From NCBI GenBank assembly GCA_902805885.1, contig CADCUM010000094.1, positions 1-64,000 of the forward strand: a stretch of 64,000 nt of DNA, in the 5' to 3' direction. The translations under genes were made by a program, and so were the position numbers. This DNA comes from an uncultured Nocardioides sp. GTDB taxonomy: Bacteria > Actinomycetota > Actinomycetes > Propionibacteriales > Nocardioidaceae. Under the pieces are notes generated by a model, which did not search any database, was not told where the DNA came from, and worked only from the letters and a program-made list of their open reading frames with translations. Numbering within the stretch: position 1 is the first letter of the stretch; the number at the start of each line of letters is the position of its first letter. Below, in pieces: positions 44,048 to 52,187 of the stretch.

Positions 44048-45430
44048 TCAGTGGGCGCGGTCCAGCCGCAACGTCAGCAGCGCGCCGGCGACGTCGTCGA
44101 CCTCGATGACCTCCATGCCCTCGACCACGCGGCTGCTCGCCGGGCTCCCCGCGCGGTCGCGCGGCACCACCGCGACCTGGAAGCCGAGGCGTGCAGCCTC
44201 GGCGAGGCGCTGGGGCAGGTCGCGCACCCGGCGGAGCTCCCCGGCGAGCCCGATCTCCCCGATCGCCACCACCCCACGCGGCGGAGCGACGCCGAGGTGG
44301 GAGCTGGCGATGGCGACCGCGATCGCGAGGTCCGCGGCGGGGTCCTGGAGGCGGGCGCCCCCCACGGTGGCCGCGAACACGTCGCAGCCGTAGAGCTTGA
44401 GCCGGCAGTGCCGCGACAGCACGGCCAGCACCATGTCGACCCGGGAGGCCTCCACGCCGTTGGTCGTGCGGCGGGGCCGCTCGAGCGGGGACGGTGCGAC
44501 GAGCGCCTGCACCTCGGCGAGGAGGGGTCGGCGCCCCTCCATCGTCACCGCCACGCAGGTGCCGGTGACCTCCCGGGCGTGGTGCTCGACGAAGAGCCCG
44601 GTGGGGTCGGTCACGGCGCTGATGCCCTCCGACGACAGGTCGAAGCAGCCCACCTCGTCCACCGGCCCGAACCGGTTCTTCATCGCCCGGACCATCCGGA
44701 AGCGGGAGTTGCGGTCGCCCTCGAAGTGGAGCACGACGTCGACGAGGTGCTCGAGCACCCGGGGGCCGGCGATCGAGCCGTCCTTGGTGACGTGGCCGAC
44801 GATCACCGTGGTGATGTTGCGGGTCTTGGCGACCCGGATCAGCGCCGCAGCCACCTCCTTGACCTGGGTGACGCCGCCGGGCACGCCGTCGATCCCGGAG
44901 GCGCCGATGGTCTGGATCGAGTCGACGACCAGCAACGTGGGACGCACCTCCTCGATGTGCGTCAGCACGGCGCCGAGGTCGGTCTCGGCCGCCAGGAACA
45001 GCTCGTCGTGGACGCCGCCGGTGCGGTCGGCGCGCAGCCGCACCTGGCTCGCCGACTCCTCACCGGTGACGTAGAGCGTCCGCGAGCGCAGACGCGCTGT
45101 CTGGGCGGCCACCTCGAGGAGCAGGGTGCTCTTGCCGACGCCGGGCTCGCCGGCGAGCAGGATGGCCGCCCCGGGCACCAGGCCGCCACCGAGCACGCGG
45201 TCGAGCTCCGGGACGCCGGACGTGCGGGCCACCGACTCGCTCACCGAGACCTGCCCGATCGGGACGGCCGGCGTGGTCACCGGCGCCGCGGCGGCACGCA
45301 GGGTGGGGGCCCCCGCCTCGGCGACCGAGCCCCACGCCTGGCACTCCCCGCAGCGGCCCACCCACTTGCCGGTCTCCCAGCCGCACTCGGTGCAGCGGTA
45401 GCTCGAGCGGACCTTCGGCTTGGTGGACAT
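44048..45430 (-). CDS. radA: DNA repair protein RadA
   Basis: A 460-residue RadA (Sms) that processes recombination intermediates and promotes branch migration. It has an N-terminal C4 zinc finger (YRCTECGWETGKWVGRCGECQAWG), a RecA-like ATPase with GEPGVGKST and LLVVDSIQTIG, the RadA-specific KNRFGPVDEVG motif, and a C-terminal Lon-like domain (DVFAATVGGARLQDPAADLAIAVAIASS). ATG at 45430 is preceded by a TACCGT -10 7 bases away, so it is probably leaderless. disA follows 63 bases downstream on the same strand. Confidence 0.95.
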   Translation of the reverse strand: MSTKPKVRSSYRCTECGWETGKWVGRCGECQAWGSVAEAGAPTLRAAAAPVTTPAVPIGQVSVSESVARTSGVPELDRVLGGGLVPGAAILLAGEPGVGKSTLLLEVAAQTARLRSRTLYVTGEESASQVRLRADRTGGVHDELFLAAETDLGAVLTHIEEVRPTLLVVDSIQTIGASGIDGVPGGVTQVKEVAAALIRVAKTRNITTVIVGHVTKDGSIAGPRVLEHLVDVVLHFEGDRNSRFRMVRAMKNRFGPVDEVGCFDLSSEGISAVTDPTGLFVEHHAREVTGTCVAVTMEGRRPLLAEVQALVAPSPLERPRRTTNGVEASRVDMVLAVLSRHCRLKLYGCDVFAATVGGARLQDPAADLAIAVAIASSHLGVAPPRGVVAIGEIGLAGELRRVRDLPQRLAEAARLGFQVAVVPRDRAGSPASSRVVEGMEVIEVDDVAGALLTLRLDRAH

Positions 45431-45437
45431 GCGCGCC

Positions 45438-45443
45438 ACGGTA
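45438..45443 (-). promoter_or_regulatory. Leaderless -10 (TACCGT) for radA
   Basis: Minus strand TACCGT, 7 bases, ATG at 45430. It diverges from the LacI-regulator promoter. Confidence 0.5.
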
Positions 45444-45486
45444 GGCGAGGGGACCGACACCCGGCCGGACGCCGTACGGCAAGGCT

Positions 45487-45492
45487 TATGCT
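45487..45492 (+). promoter_or_regulatory. Candidate -10 (TATGCT) for the LacI-family regulator gene
   Basis: TATGCT in GGCTTATGCTGG leaves a leader of about 26 bases to the ATG at 45525, which has AGGGGGG before it. Between them, ACTTGGAACGATCAACA may be an autoregulatory operator but is not clearly palindromic. Confidence 0.4.
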
Positions 45493-45524
45493 GGCGACAC
45501 TTGGAACGATCAACAGGGGGGTGG

Positions 45525-46616
45525 ATGTCGAGCGAGGCCCGCGGTGCCGGCCACGTGTCGGGGGTGCCCCTGCCTGCCCTGCCGCCGACCCTCGCCGACG
45601 TGGCGGAGCGCGCCGGTGTCTCCCGGCAGACGGTCTCGAACGCGCTGAACAACCCCGACCTGCTGCGCGCCGACACCCTGGCCCGGGTGCGCCAGGCGAT
45701 CGCGGAGATGGGGTACTCGCCCAACCGCGCGGCCCGCAACCTCCGCACCCGCACCTCCTCGCTGATCGGGCTGCGGTTCGGGCCGGCGCAGGAGGGGACC
45801 GCCAACGCCACCATGGACCGCTTCGTCCACTCGCTCGTCGAGGCGAGCGAGCTCGCCGGCTACCACGTCCTGCTGTTCCCCGGCGATGACGACGACGAGG
45901 CCGTGACCGGCTACGACAACCTGCTGCGCTCGACGGCCGTGGACGCCTTCGTCATCACCGACACCTACCTCGGCAACCCCCAGGCGGCCTGGCTGACGCG
46001 GCAGCGAGCGCCGTTCGTCGCCTTCGGCCGGCCCTGGCACGACCACACCGCGCGCCACCCCTGGGTGGACGTCGACGGCGCCGCCGGCACGCGGCTCGCC
46101 ACCGAGCACCTCCTGGCCCAGGGCCACACCCGCATCGCCTGGATCGGGTGGCGCAAGGACAACCCGATCGGCGAGGACCGCCGCTCCGGCTGGTTCAACG
46201 CCATGCACGACCAGGGCCTGTCCACGACCGGACTCGCCTCGCGCGTCGAGGACACCATCAACAGCGGCGCCGAGGCGGCGGCCGTGCTGCTCGACGAGTC
46301 GGAGCCGACCGCCTTCGTCTGCGCCTCCGACACGCTCGCCATGGGCGTGCTGCACACGCTGTGGATCCGCCAGCTCGCCCCCGGCACCGACATCGCCGTC
46401 GTCGGCTTCGACGACTCCCAGGTCGCGCAGGTCTTCCCGGTGGGACTGACCTCCGTGCGCCAGCCGCTGGAGGACGTCGCGGTCGAGATCGTGCGCGTGC
46501 TGGGGTCGCTGCTCAACCACCAGCCGGTCCAGGAGCGCGGCGTCCTGCTGACCCCGACCCTCGTGGTGCGCGAGTCCTCGGGGGTGGCGGATCCCGCTGA
46601 GCGGACCGCGACCTGA
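45525..46616 (+). CDS. LacI family transcriptional regulator
   Basis: A 363-residue regulator. The N-terminal HTH is TLADVAERAGVSRQTVSNALNNPDLLRADTLARVRQAIAEMGYSPNRAARNLRTR, with the hinge helix after it. The periplasmic-binding-like effector domain (IGLRFGPAQEGTANATMDRFVHSLVEASELAGYHVLLF; FVCASDTLAMGVLHTL; VVGFDDSQVAQVFPVGLTSVRQPLEDV) binds a sugar-like ligand. It converges with the reductase gene, and no transporter or catabolic operon is adjacent, so the regulon lies elsewhere. Confidence 0.92.
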   Translation: MSSEARGAGHVSGVPLPALPPTLADVAERAGVSRQTVSNALNNPDLLRADTLARVRQAIAEMGYSPNRAARNLRTRTSSLIGLRFGPAQEGTANATMDRFVHSLVEASELAGYHVLLFPGDDDDEAVTGYDNLLRSTAVDAFVITDTYLGNPQAAWLTRQRAPFVAFGRPWHDHTARHPWVDVDGAAGTRLATEHLLAQGHTRIAWIGWRKDNPIGEDRRSGWFNAMHDQGLSTTGLASRVEDTINSGAEAAAVLLDESEPTAFVCASDTLAMGVLHTLWIRQLAPGTDIAVVGFDDSQVAQVFPVGLTSVRQPLEDVAVEIVRVLGSLLNHQPVQERGVLLTPTLVVRESSGVADPAERTAT

Positions 46617-46654
46617 GCGTGCCGGCTCAGCCCTTCTCGCCGCCCTGGGGCGCC

Positions 46655-47440
46655 TCAGTCGCCGAGCGGGACGACGGCGCCGACCGGCCGCAGCGTCGTG
46701 CGCAGCCCGCCGGCGACCGACGTGTCCAGACGTACGACGCCCGGCCGCGGCAGGTCGAGGTCGGCGAACCGCGCCGCCCGGACCTCGTCCACCGAGGCGC
46801 CGGCGCGGCGGGCCAGCGCCCTGGCGTAGTCGTACCTCGACACCGCCTGCGGGCCGGCGGCGTGCAGGGTGCCGCGGAGCTCGTGGTCGGCGAGCTCGAC
46901 GAGGAGCGCGGCGAGGTCGGTGACGACCACGGGCTGTCGCACCATGTCCGTGAAGTAGGCGCGATCGTGGTGGTCGTGCGGCCCCACCTCGCCGTCGCCC
47001 ACGACCAGCGAGGCCCGGGGGAGCACGGCGTCCGAACCGAGCGCCAGGATCGCGTCCTCGGCCGCCGCCTTGTCCGTCGCGTAGGACCAGGCGCACGGCG
47101 TGGGCAGGTCGCGGTCGAGGTACGGCGCCTCGCGGCCGCCGTGGACGACGTCGCTCGACACGTGCACCAGCCGCAGGCCCCGGTCCGCCGCCGCGCGGGC
47201 GACGTCGACCGCGGCCTCCCGCTCGACGTCGGCGGACATCGCCAGGCTGGCGTTGACGACGGCAGCGGGGCGCACCTCGTCCAGCACCTGCCGGAGGGCG
47301 ACCGGGTCGCGCACGTCCAGGGTGCTCCCGGCCCGTCCGCTCCGCGAGCACGCGGCCACCTGCCAGCCCTCGTCGCGGGCGCGGTGGACGACGTGCGACC
47401 CCACCCACCCGGTGGCGCCCAGCACGAGCAGCGTCCTCAC
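46655..47440 (-). CDS. NAD(P)-dependent sugar-nucleotide reductase (RmlD/SDR-like)
   Basis: A 261-residue extended SDR of the dTDP-4-dehydrorhamnose reductase type. LLVLGATGWVGSHVVHRA is the NAD(P) loop, RPAAVVNASLAMSADVEREAAVDVARAAADRGLRLVHVSSDVVH the central RmlD-like stretch, and CAWSYATDKAAAED contains the YxxxK-like catalytic pair (Tyr-Ala-Thr-Asp-Lys). The GTG at 47440 overlaps the methyltransferase stop by 4 bases; a GTG at 47443 is adjacent and equally possible. Partner RmlABC genes are not in the window, so it may act on another sugar. Confidence 0.85.
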   Translation of the reverse strand: MRTLLVLGATGWVGSHVVHRARDEGWQVAACSRSGRAGSTLDVRDPVALRQVLDEVRPAAVVNASLAMSADVEREAAVDVARAAADRGLRLVHVSSDVVHGGREAPYLDRDLPTPCAWSYATDKAAAEDAILALGSDAVLPRASLVVGDGEVGPHDHHDRAYFTDMVRQPVVVTDLAALLVELADHELRGTLHAAGPQAVSRYDYARALARRAGASVDEVRAARFADLDLPRPGVVRLDTSVAGGLRTTLRPVGAVVPLGD

Positions 47441-48129
47441 CACGACCGGTGCCAGACGTTCACGGCGTAGTCCACGGTCGTGCCGCTGTGGGCGGCCAGG
47501 GCGGCCTCGGCCGCCCCCGGGGGCAGCTCGATCCGGACGACGGCCTCCAGCTCCGCGCGGGACCGGAAGGACCAGCCCATGTCGACCGGGACCCGGGTCC
47601 AGCCGTGCTGCGACCAGAACCGCTCCACCGCGGCCGGGTCGACCTCGGGATATCCCTGCCGGAACCAGCCGCCGAACGTGGAGCGGGTGGGGTCGTTGTC
47701 GATCACGAACGCCGTGCCGCCGCGGCGCACGACGCGGTCGAGCTCTGCCAGGCCCGGCTCGCAGCCCGGTCCGAAGAAGTAGGCCCAGCGTGCGTGCACG
47801 ACGTCGACCGAGGCGGCCGGCAGCGGGAGCGCCTCCGCGAGCCCCTCGAGCACGCGCACGTTCGCGAGCCGGCGGGTACGGCGGCGCGCGAGGCGGACGA
47901 GCGGCTTGTGCGGCTCGACACCGGTCACGGTCGCGGCGGTCTCGGCCCAGAGCGGGAGGTGGTAGCCGGTGCCGCACCCGACGTCGAGCAGGTCCCTCCC
48001 GGACCAGTCGGCCACGGCCCTCATCGCCGCGAGGATCCGCCCGTCGGGGTCGGCGGCCCGGTTCTCGAGCTCGTAGAGCTCGGGGTGGTTCCAGATGTTG
48101 GGGCTCGGCCGAGGTGTCGCCCGGCGCAC
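47437..48129 (-). CDS. Class I SAM-dependent methyltransferase
   Basis: A 230-residue methyltransferase. DLLDVGCGTGYHLPLWAETAATVTGVEP is motif I with the acidic motif II position, and VRVLEGLAEALPLPAASVDVVHARWAYFFGPG spans motifs III-IV. The C-terminal half carries VDNDPTRSTFGGW. The GTG at 48129 starts 1 base after the VOC gene stop, and the 3' end overlaps the reductase gene, so the three genes form a tight operon. Substrate unknown. Confidence 0.85.
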   Translation of the reverse strand: MRRATPRPSPNIWNHPELYELENRAADPDGRILAAMRAVADWSGRDLLDVGCGTGYHLPLWAETAATVTGVEPHKPLVRLARRRTRRLANVRVLEGLAEALPLPAASVDVVHARWAYFFGPGCEPGLAELDRVVRRGGTAFVIDNDPTRSTFGGWFRQGYPEVDPAAVERFWSQHGWTRVPVDMGWSFRSRAELEAVVRIELPPGAAEAALAAHSGTTVDYAVNVWHRSW

Positions 48130-48130
48130 C

Positions 48131-48769
48131 TCAGACCCGGACGAGGCCCGACGGCGTCTGGATCTGGATGGCGACGATGCCGGGGGTGCCGTTGGGGGCG
48201 ACCCACTCGACCTTGACGTCCTCCAGCGGGGCCTCGACGGAGTGGCCGAGCCACTCGCTGACGCGCTGGGGGTCGCCGGCGATCTCCAGTCGGTGCAGCG
48301 AGAAGTCGCCCGCGGCCCCGGCCGCGGGGTGGAGGTCGGGGGAGGAGACCCACTCGATGAAGAACGGCAGCTGCGGGTCGGACAGGAGGCCGTTGACGCC
48401 GACCTGGCGCCACAGGAGCTCGGTGCCGTCGGGGCGGTAGCGGTTGCCCTTGACCGCCTCGCGGCCGAGGCGCTGCTCGACCTCGCCCATGTCGTCGACC
48501 GCGACGACCCAGCCGAGCCAGCCGCCGCCCAGCGCCGAGCGCGCGCGGACGGCCTGGCCGAAGGGGGCCTTGTCGCTGGCGGGGTGGTCGAGCACCTCGA
48601 CGATCTCGAAGTAGGTGTCGTCCGCGAGCGGGAGGATCATGTTGCGGGTGCCGAAGCGCGGGTGGATGCCACCCTCGACGAACTCGGTGCCCAGCATGCT
48701 CCCGATGCGCTGGGCGGTGCTGGCGAGTCCATCCGGCCCTGCTGCGAAGCTGACGTGGTCCAGGCGCAT
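48131..48769 (-). CDS. VOC (glyoxalase-like) family protein
   Basis: A 212-residue protein with a glyoxalase-like beta-alpha-beta repeat: MRLDHVSFAAGPDGLASTAQRIGSMLGTEF, FGTRNMILPLADDTYFEIVEVLDHP and later FFIEWVSSPDLHP. The His and Glu residues fit a metal site of the VOC superfamily. Function unknown. I chose the ATG at 48769 because the domain begins there and CAGAAT lies 6 bases upstream (leaderless); the ORF-track start at 48829 adds 20 residues of no family sense. Confidence 0.8.
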   Translation of the reverse strand: MRLDHVSFAAGPDGLASTAQRIGSMLGTEFVEGGIHPRFGTRNMILPLADDTYFEIVEVLDHPASDKAPFGQAVRARSALGGGWLGWVVAVDDMGEVEQRLGREAVKGNRYRPDGTELLWRQVGVNGLLSDPQLPFFIEWVSSPDLHPAAGAAGDFSLHRLEIAGDPQRVSEWLGHSVEAPLEDVKVEWVAPNGTPGIVAIQIQTPSGLVRV

Positions 48770-48839
48770 GTCCAGATTCTGGTCCTTTGCGCTCCGAGCC
48801 CCGACACCGGGGGTCGGGTTTCTCGACATCGAGGGTTCC

Positions 48840-49601
48840 TCACCGCGGGTCGGCGGGGTGCAGCGCCAGGGCCGAGCGGGACCGGACGTGCGCCTCGCAG
48901 TGCCGGACCAGCTCGGCGTAGCCGGCGGCTCCCATCAGCTCGGTGAGCTCCGGCGCGTGGGTCACGAAGACCGGCTCGACCGCGACGTGCGCCTCGGTGT
49001 TGCCCGAGCAGTACCAGTCGAGGTCGTGGCCGCCGGGTCCCCAGCCGCGGCGGTCGTACTCGCCGATCGAGACCTCGGTGTACGACGTCCCGTCCTGCCG
49101 CTCGACGTCTCGGAACGTGCGGCGGATCGGCAGCTGCCAGCAGACGTCGGGCTTGGTCTCCAGCGGGTTGCGGCCCTGCCGCAGCGCCAGCCCGTGCAGC
49201 GCGCAGCCCGCGCCGGCCGCGAAGTCGGGACGGTTCTGGAACACGCACGCCGACTGGCCGTCGTACTCGATGGCGAGGGTCTTGCGCTCCCCGTCGTCGT
49301 CGGTGTCGACCCAGTCGCGGCCGATCGGGTCGCGCTCGGGATGGAACTGCCAGTCCTCCGGTGTCAGCTGGGCGACGTACGACGCCACCCGCTGCTCGTC
49401 GTCGGCGTCGGCGAAGTGGGCGCCGAGGGTGCAGCAGCCCACGTCGGGGGCGTCGGCGTAGATGCCCTGGCAGCCGCGGCCGAAGATGCAGGTGTACGAC
49501 GAGGTCAGCCAGGTGAGGTCGCAGCGGAACACCTGCTCCGCGTCGGACGGGTCGGCGAACTCGACCCAGGCGCGGGGGAAGACCAGGTCGACTTCGGGCA
49601 C
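48840..49601 (-). CDS. Conserved cysteine-rich protein (Rv0495c-like by position), possible metal binding
   Basis: A 253-residue soluble protein with ten cysteines. The first five fall in [33 protein letters not shown], then SAC, GAGC, PDVC, WYC and RHC. This spacing suggests a metal or Fe-S site. The divergent position next to a Ppx-like gene matches the M. tuberculosis Rv0495c/Rv0496 arrangement as I recall it. Function unknown. It starts with GTG at 49601 after a leaderless -10 that abuts the -10 of the phosphatase gene. Confidence 0.78.
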   Translation of the reverse strand: MPEVDLVFPRAWVEFADPSDAEQVFRCDLTWLTSSYTCIFGRGCQGIYADAPDVGCCTLGAHFADADDEQRVASYVAQLTPEDWQFHPERDPIGRDWVDTDDDGERKTLAIEYDGQSACVFQNRPDFAAGAGCALHGLALRQGRNPLETKPDVCWQLPIRRTFRDVERQDGTSYTEVSIGEYDRRGWGPGGHDLDWYCSGNTEAHVAVEPVFVTHAPELTELMGAAGYAELVRHCEAHVRSRSALALHPADPR

Positions 49602-49607
49602 CCGGTC

Positions 49608-49613
49608 AGCCTA
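49608..49613 (-). promoter_or_regulatory. Leaderless -10 (TAGGCT) for the cysteine-rich protein gene
   Basis: Minus strand TAGGCT, 6 bases, GTG at 49601. One base separates it from the opposite-strand -10 at 49615. Confidence 0.6.
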
Positions 49614-49614
49614 G

Positions 49615-49620
49615 TAGCGT
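49615..49620 (+). promoter_or_regulatory. Leaderless -10 (TAGCGT) for the Ppx/GppA gene
   Basis: TAGCGT, 6 bases, ATG at 49627. The two start codons are only 25 bp apart, so the two promoters must overlap in their -35 regions and compete for RNA polymerase. Confidence 0.6.
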
Positions 49621-49626
49621 GGCCCC

Positions 49627-50583
49627 ATGCGCCTGGGCGTCCTGGACATCGGCTCCAACACCGGCCACCTCCTGGTGGTCGATGCCCACGGTGGCGCGGC
49701 CCCGCTGCCGGCGTACTCCTTCAAGCAGCCGCTGCGCCTGGCCGAGCACCTCGACGACGACGGGGCGGTGACCCCTGCCGGGGTGGCCGCCCTGACCGAC
49801 TTCTGCGCCGAGGCCACCCGCGTGGCCGAGGACAAGGGCTGCGAGGAGATGCTCGGCTTCGCCACCTCCGCCGTGCGGGACGCCGTCAACTCCGACGAGG
49901 TGCTGGCGCACGTGGAGCGCGAGGCGGGGGTCTCCCTCGGGGTGCTCTCGGGCGAGGACGAGGCCCGGCTGACCTTCCTCGCGGTGCGGCGCTGGTTCGG
50001 CTGGTCGGCGGGCCGGCTCGCCGTGTTCGACATCGGCGGCGGGTCGCTCGAGATCGCCGCCGGCACCGACGAGGCGCCCGACGTCGCGTGGTCGCTGCCG
50101 CTCGGCGCCGCGCGGATGGCCCGCCTGTGGTTCGGCGGCGAGCGGCCCGACGAGGCCGCCGTACGACGTCTGCGCCGCGAGATCCGCGCCGACATCGCCC
50201 GGGACGCCGGACACCTGCTGCGCCACGGCGTGCCCGACCGGGCGGCGGCGACGTCGAAGACGTTCCGTTCGCTCGCGCGCATCTGCGGCGCCGCCCCCAG
50301 CGGGAGCGGACAGCTCGTGCCGCGCGTCCTCGAGCTCGAGACGCTGTCGGGCTGGATCCCCAAGCTGATGTCGCTGTCGCCCGACGAGCTGGCCGCGCTC
50401 CCGGGGGTCTCCCCGAGCCGCACCCACCAGATCGTGCCGGGGGCGCTCGTCGCCGAGGCGTGCATGGACATCTTCGACCTGCCCGCGCTGGAGATCTGCC
50501 CCTGGGCGCTGCGCGAGGGCGTGATCCTGGAGCGGCTCGACCGGATGTCGATCGTGGGCCCCGGGTCTGGCGGGCTCGGCTGA
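49627..50583 (+). CDS. ppx: Ppx/GppA family exopolyphosphatase
   Basis: A 318-residue actin-fold phosphatase of the exopolyphosphatase/guanosine pentaphosphatase family. The phosphate motifs [15 protein letters not shown] and [15 protein letters not shown] are intact, with [15 protein letters not shown] and [17 protein letters not shown] between them. The second C-terminal HD-like domain of E. coli Ppx is missing, as in the short mycobacterial Rv0496 type. It would degrade polyphosphate or pppGpp. The next gene begins one base after its stop. Confidence 0.92.
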   Translation: MRLGVLDIGSNTGHLLVVDAHGGAAPLPAYSFKQPLRLAEHLDDDGAVTPAGVAALTDFCAEATRVAEDKGCEEMLGFATSAVRDAVNSDEVLAHVEREAGVSLGVLSGEDEARLTFLAVRRWFGWSAGRLAVFDIGGGSLEIAAGTDEAPDVAWSLPLGAARMARLWFGGERPDEAAVRRLRREIRADIARDAGHLLRHGVPDRAAATSKTFRSLARICGAAPSGSGQLVPRVLELETLSGWIPKLMSLSPDELAALPGVSPSRTHQIVPGALVAEACMDIFDLPALEICPWALREGVILERLDRMSIVGPGSGGLG

Positions 50584-50584
50584 G

Positions 50585-51376
50585 GTGCCCCCGCTGATCG
50601 CGCTCTCCACCGCCTCGGTCTATCCCGAGTCGACCGCGCACGCCTTCGGCTGGGCGGCGAGCCTGGGGTACGACGCGGTCGAGGTGATGGTCGGCATCGA
50701 CGCGCTGAGCCAGCAGGTCTCGGCGGTCAAGCAGCTCAGCGACCACCACGACATGCCGGTCTGCGCGGTCCACGCGCCGACGCTGCTCTTCACGCAGCGG
50801 GTGTGGGGCACCGACCCGTGGGGCAAGCTCGAGCGGTCGGCCGAGATGGCGGCGGAGGTGGGCGCCGACGTCGTCGTCGTGCACCCGCCCTTCCGCTGGC
50901 AGAAGGAGTACGCCGCGGGCTTCGTCGACGGGATCGCGGCGCTCGAGTCCTCGACCGGGATCGCCTTCGCCGTGGAGAACATGTACCCCTGGCGCGCCTC
51001 CTCGCGGCGCGGCATGGAGATGTACCTCCCGCACTGGGACCCCTCCACCGAGGACTACGCCCACATGGTCATCGACCTGTCCCACGCCGCGATCGCCGGC
51101 AGCGACGCGGTCGAGATGGCGGAGCGGATGGGCGACCGGCTGCGCCACGTCCACCTCACCGACGGCACCGGGTCGGCCAAGGACGAGCACCTCGTGCCGG
51201 GCCGGGGCGTCATGGACGCCGAGCGGTTCCTGGGCCACCTCGGCAGCACCGGCTTCGCCGGCCACGTGGTGCTCGAGATCAACACCCGGCGGTGCACCAC
51301 CCGCGCGGAACGCGAGAAGGACCTGCAGGAGTCCCTCGAGTTCGCCCGCACGCACCTCGTGGCGGCCCCCTCGTGA
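50585..51376 (+). CDS. Sugar phosphate isomerase/epimerase (AP endonuclease 2-type TIM barrel)
   Basis: A 263-residue TIM barrel. [63 protein letters not shown] and [10 protein letters not shown] lie at successive strands and supply the metal-binding His, Glu and Asp residues of the xylose isomerase/endonuclease IV superfamily. The GTG starts one base after the ppx stop. Its place after ppx matches M. tuberculosis Rv0498 as I recall. The natural substrate is unknown. Confidence 0.87.
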   Translation: MPPLIALSTASVYPESTAHAFGWAASLGYDAVEVMVGIDALSQQVSAVKQLSDHHDMPVCAVHAPTLLFTQRVWGTDPWGKLERSAEMAAEVGADVVVVHPPFRWQKEYAAGFVDGIAALESSTGIAFAVENMYPWRASSRRGMEMYLPHWDPSTEDYAHMVIDLSHAAIAGSDAVEMAERMGDRLRHVHLTDGTGSAKDEHLVPGRGVMDAERFLGHLGSTGFAGHVVLEINTRRCTTRAEREKDLQESLEFARTHLVAAPS

Positions 51377-51398
51377 GGGCCGCCCCCGTGACCGCGTC

Positions 51399-51992
51399 GT
51401 GAGCGTCCGGCCGTCCCGCGGACGCCGGCCCGGCGCACCCGACACCCGCGCCGACGTCCTGGCGGCGGCGCGCGCGTCGTTCGCCGAGAAGGGCTTCCGC
51501 GGCACGACGATCCGCGCCGTCGCCGCGGCGGCCGGTGTCGACCCGGCGCTGGTGCACCACTACTTCCGCACCAAGGACGACCTCTTCGTCGCCGCCCTCG
51601 AGCTGCCGATGGACCCGCGACAGCTCTTCGCTCCGGTCGTCGCGCAGGGGCCCGACGGTGCGGGGGAGCGGCTGCTGCGGACCGCGCTGTCGGTGTGGGA
51701 CGACCCGGCGGTCCAGCCCCAGCTCCTCGCGGTCGCCCGGTCGATCCTCAGCGAGGACGGCGGGCGGCTGCTCAAGGAGGGCTTCCTCCCCGTGGTGATC
51801 GGGCCCGTCCTGGCCGCGCTGACGCGGGACCGGCCCGAGGAGCGCGTCCCGCTGGTGGCCACCCAGGTGATCGGGCTGATCGTCGCGCGGTACGTCATCG
51901 CCGTACCTGCCGTGGCCGAGCTCCCCGCCGAGGACCTCGTGGCCCGGGTGGGGCCGGTGCTCCAGCACTACCTCACCGGCGACCTGCCGTAG
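51399..51992 (+). CDS. TetR family transcriptional regulator
   Basis: A 197-residue regulator. The HTH is RADVLAAARASFAEKGFRGTTIRAVAAAAGVDPALVHHYFRTKDDLFVAAL, and the rest is the helical ligand-binding domain. The GTG at 51399 lies 22 bases after the isomerase stop. The ABC exporter starts 195 bases downstream on the same strand, past a duplicated stem-loop, and is the likely target. No ligand can be read from the sequence. Confidence 0.9.
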   Translation: MSVRPSRGRRPGAPDTRADVLAAARASFAEKGFRGTTIRAVAAAAGVDPALVHHYFRTKDDLFVAALELPMDPRQLFAPVVAQGPDGAGERLLRTALSVWDDPAVQPQLLAVARSILSEDGGRLLKEGFLPVVIGPVLAALTRDRPEERVPLVATQVIGLIVARYVIAVPAVAELPAEDLVARVGPVLQHYLTGDLP

Positions 51993-52018
51993 CCGTCGTA
52001 CTGCTCCGCGCCCGGGGA

Positions 52019-52140
52019 GCGGTGCGTGGCGCAGGTTCTCCGCGCTCAGAACCTGCCTCACTCACCGCTTCCCCCGGGCGACGCCGTACGGCGGTGCGCG
52101 GTGCAGGTCTCGAGGGCCCGGAACCTGCCTCACTCACCGC
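52019..52140. repeat. Duplicated long stem-loop between tetR and the ABC exporter
   Basis: Copy 1 (52019-52068) has arms of 21 bases with 3 mismatches around an 8-base loop; the inner nine pairs GCAGGTTCT/AGAACCTGC are perfect. Copy 2 (52091-52140) has the same right arm GAACCTGCCTCACTCACCGC, identical over 20 bases, and a more diverged left arm. The copies are 72 bp apart. They could be a repetitive extragenic element, terminators for tetR, or regulator sites. Confidence 0.7.
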
Positions 52141-52150
52141 GCCCGCGGGA

Positions 52151-52180
52151 TTGACGTCAGCCCGGATCGAGGAGCACAAT
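52151..52180 (+). promoter_or_regulatory. Promoter of the ABC-2 exporter operon (TTGACG-N18-CACAAT)
   Basis: TTGACG, 18 bases, CACAAT, 7 bases, ATG at 52188. This is the best -35/-10 pair in the window and would give a leaderless message. The stem-loop copy 2 ends 10 bases before the -35. Confidence 0.55.
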
Positions 52181-52187
52181 TCAACGC

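Noticed and set aside
45500-45520. ACTTGGAACGATCAACAGG as an operator for the LacI regulator
   Set aside because: Its half-sites are not symmetrical enough to claim a LacI-type palindrome by eye.
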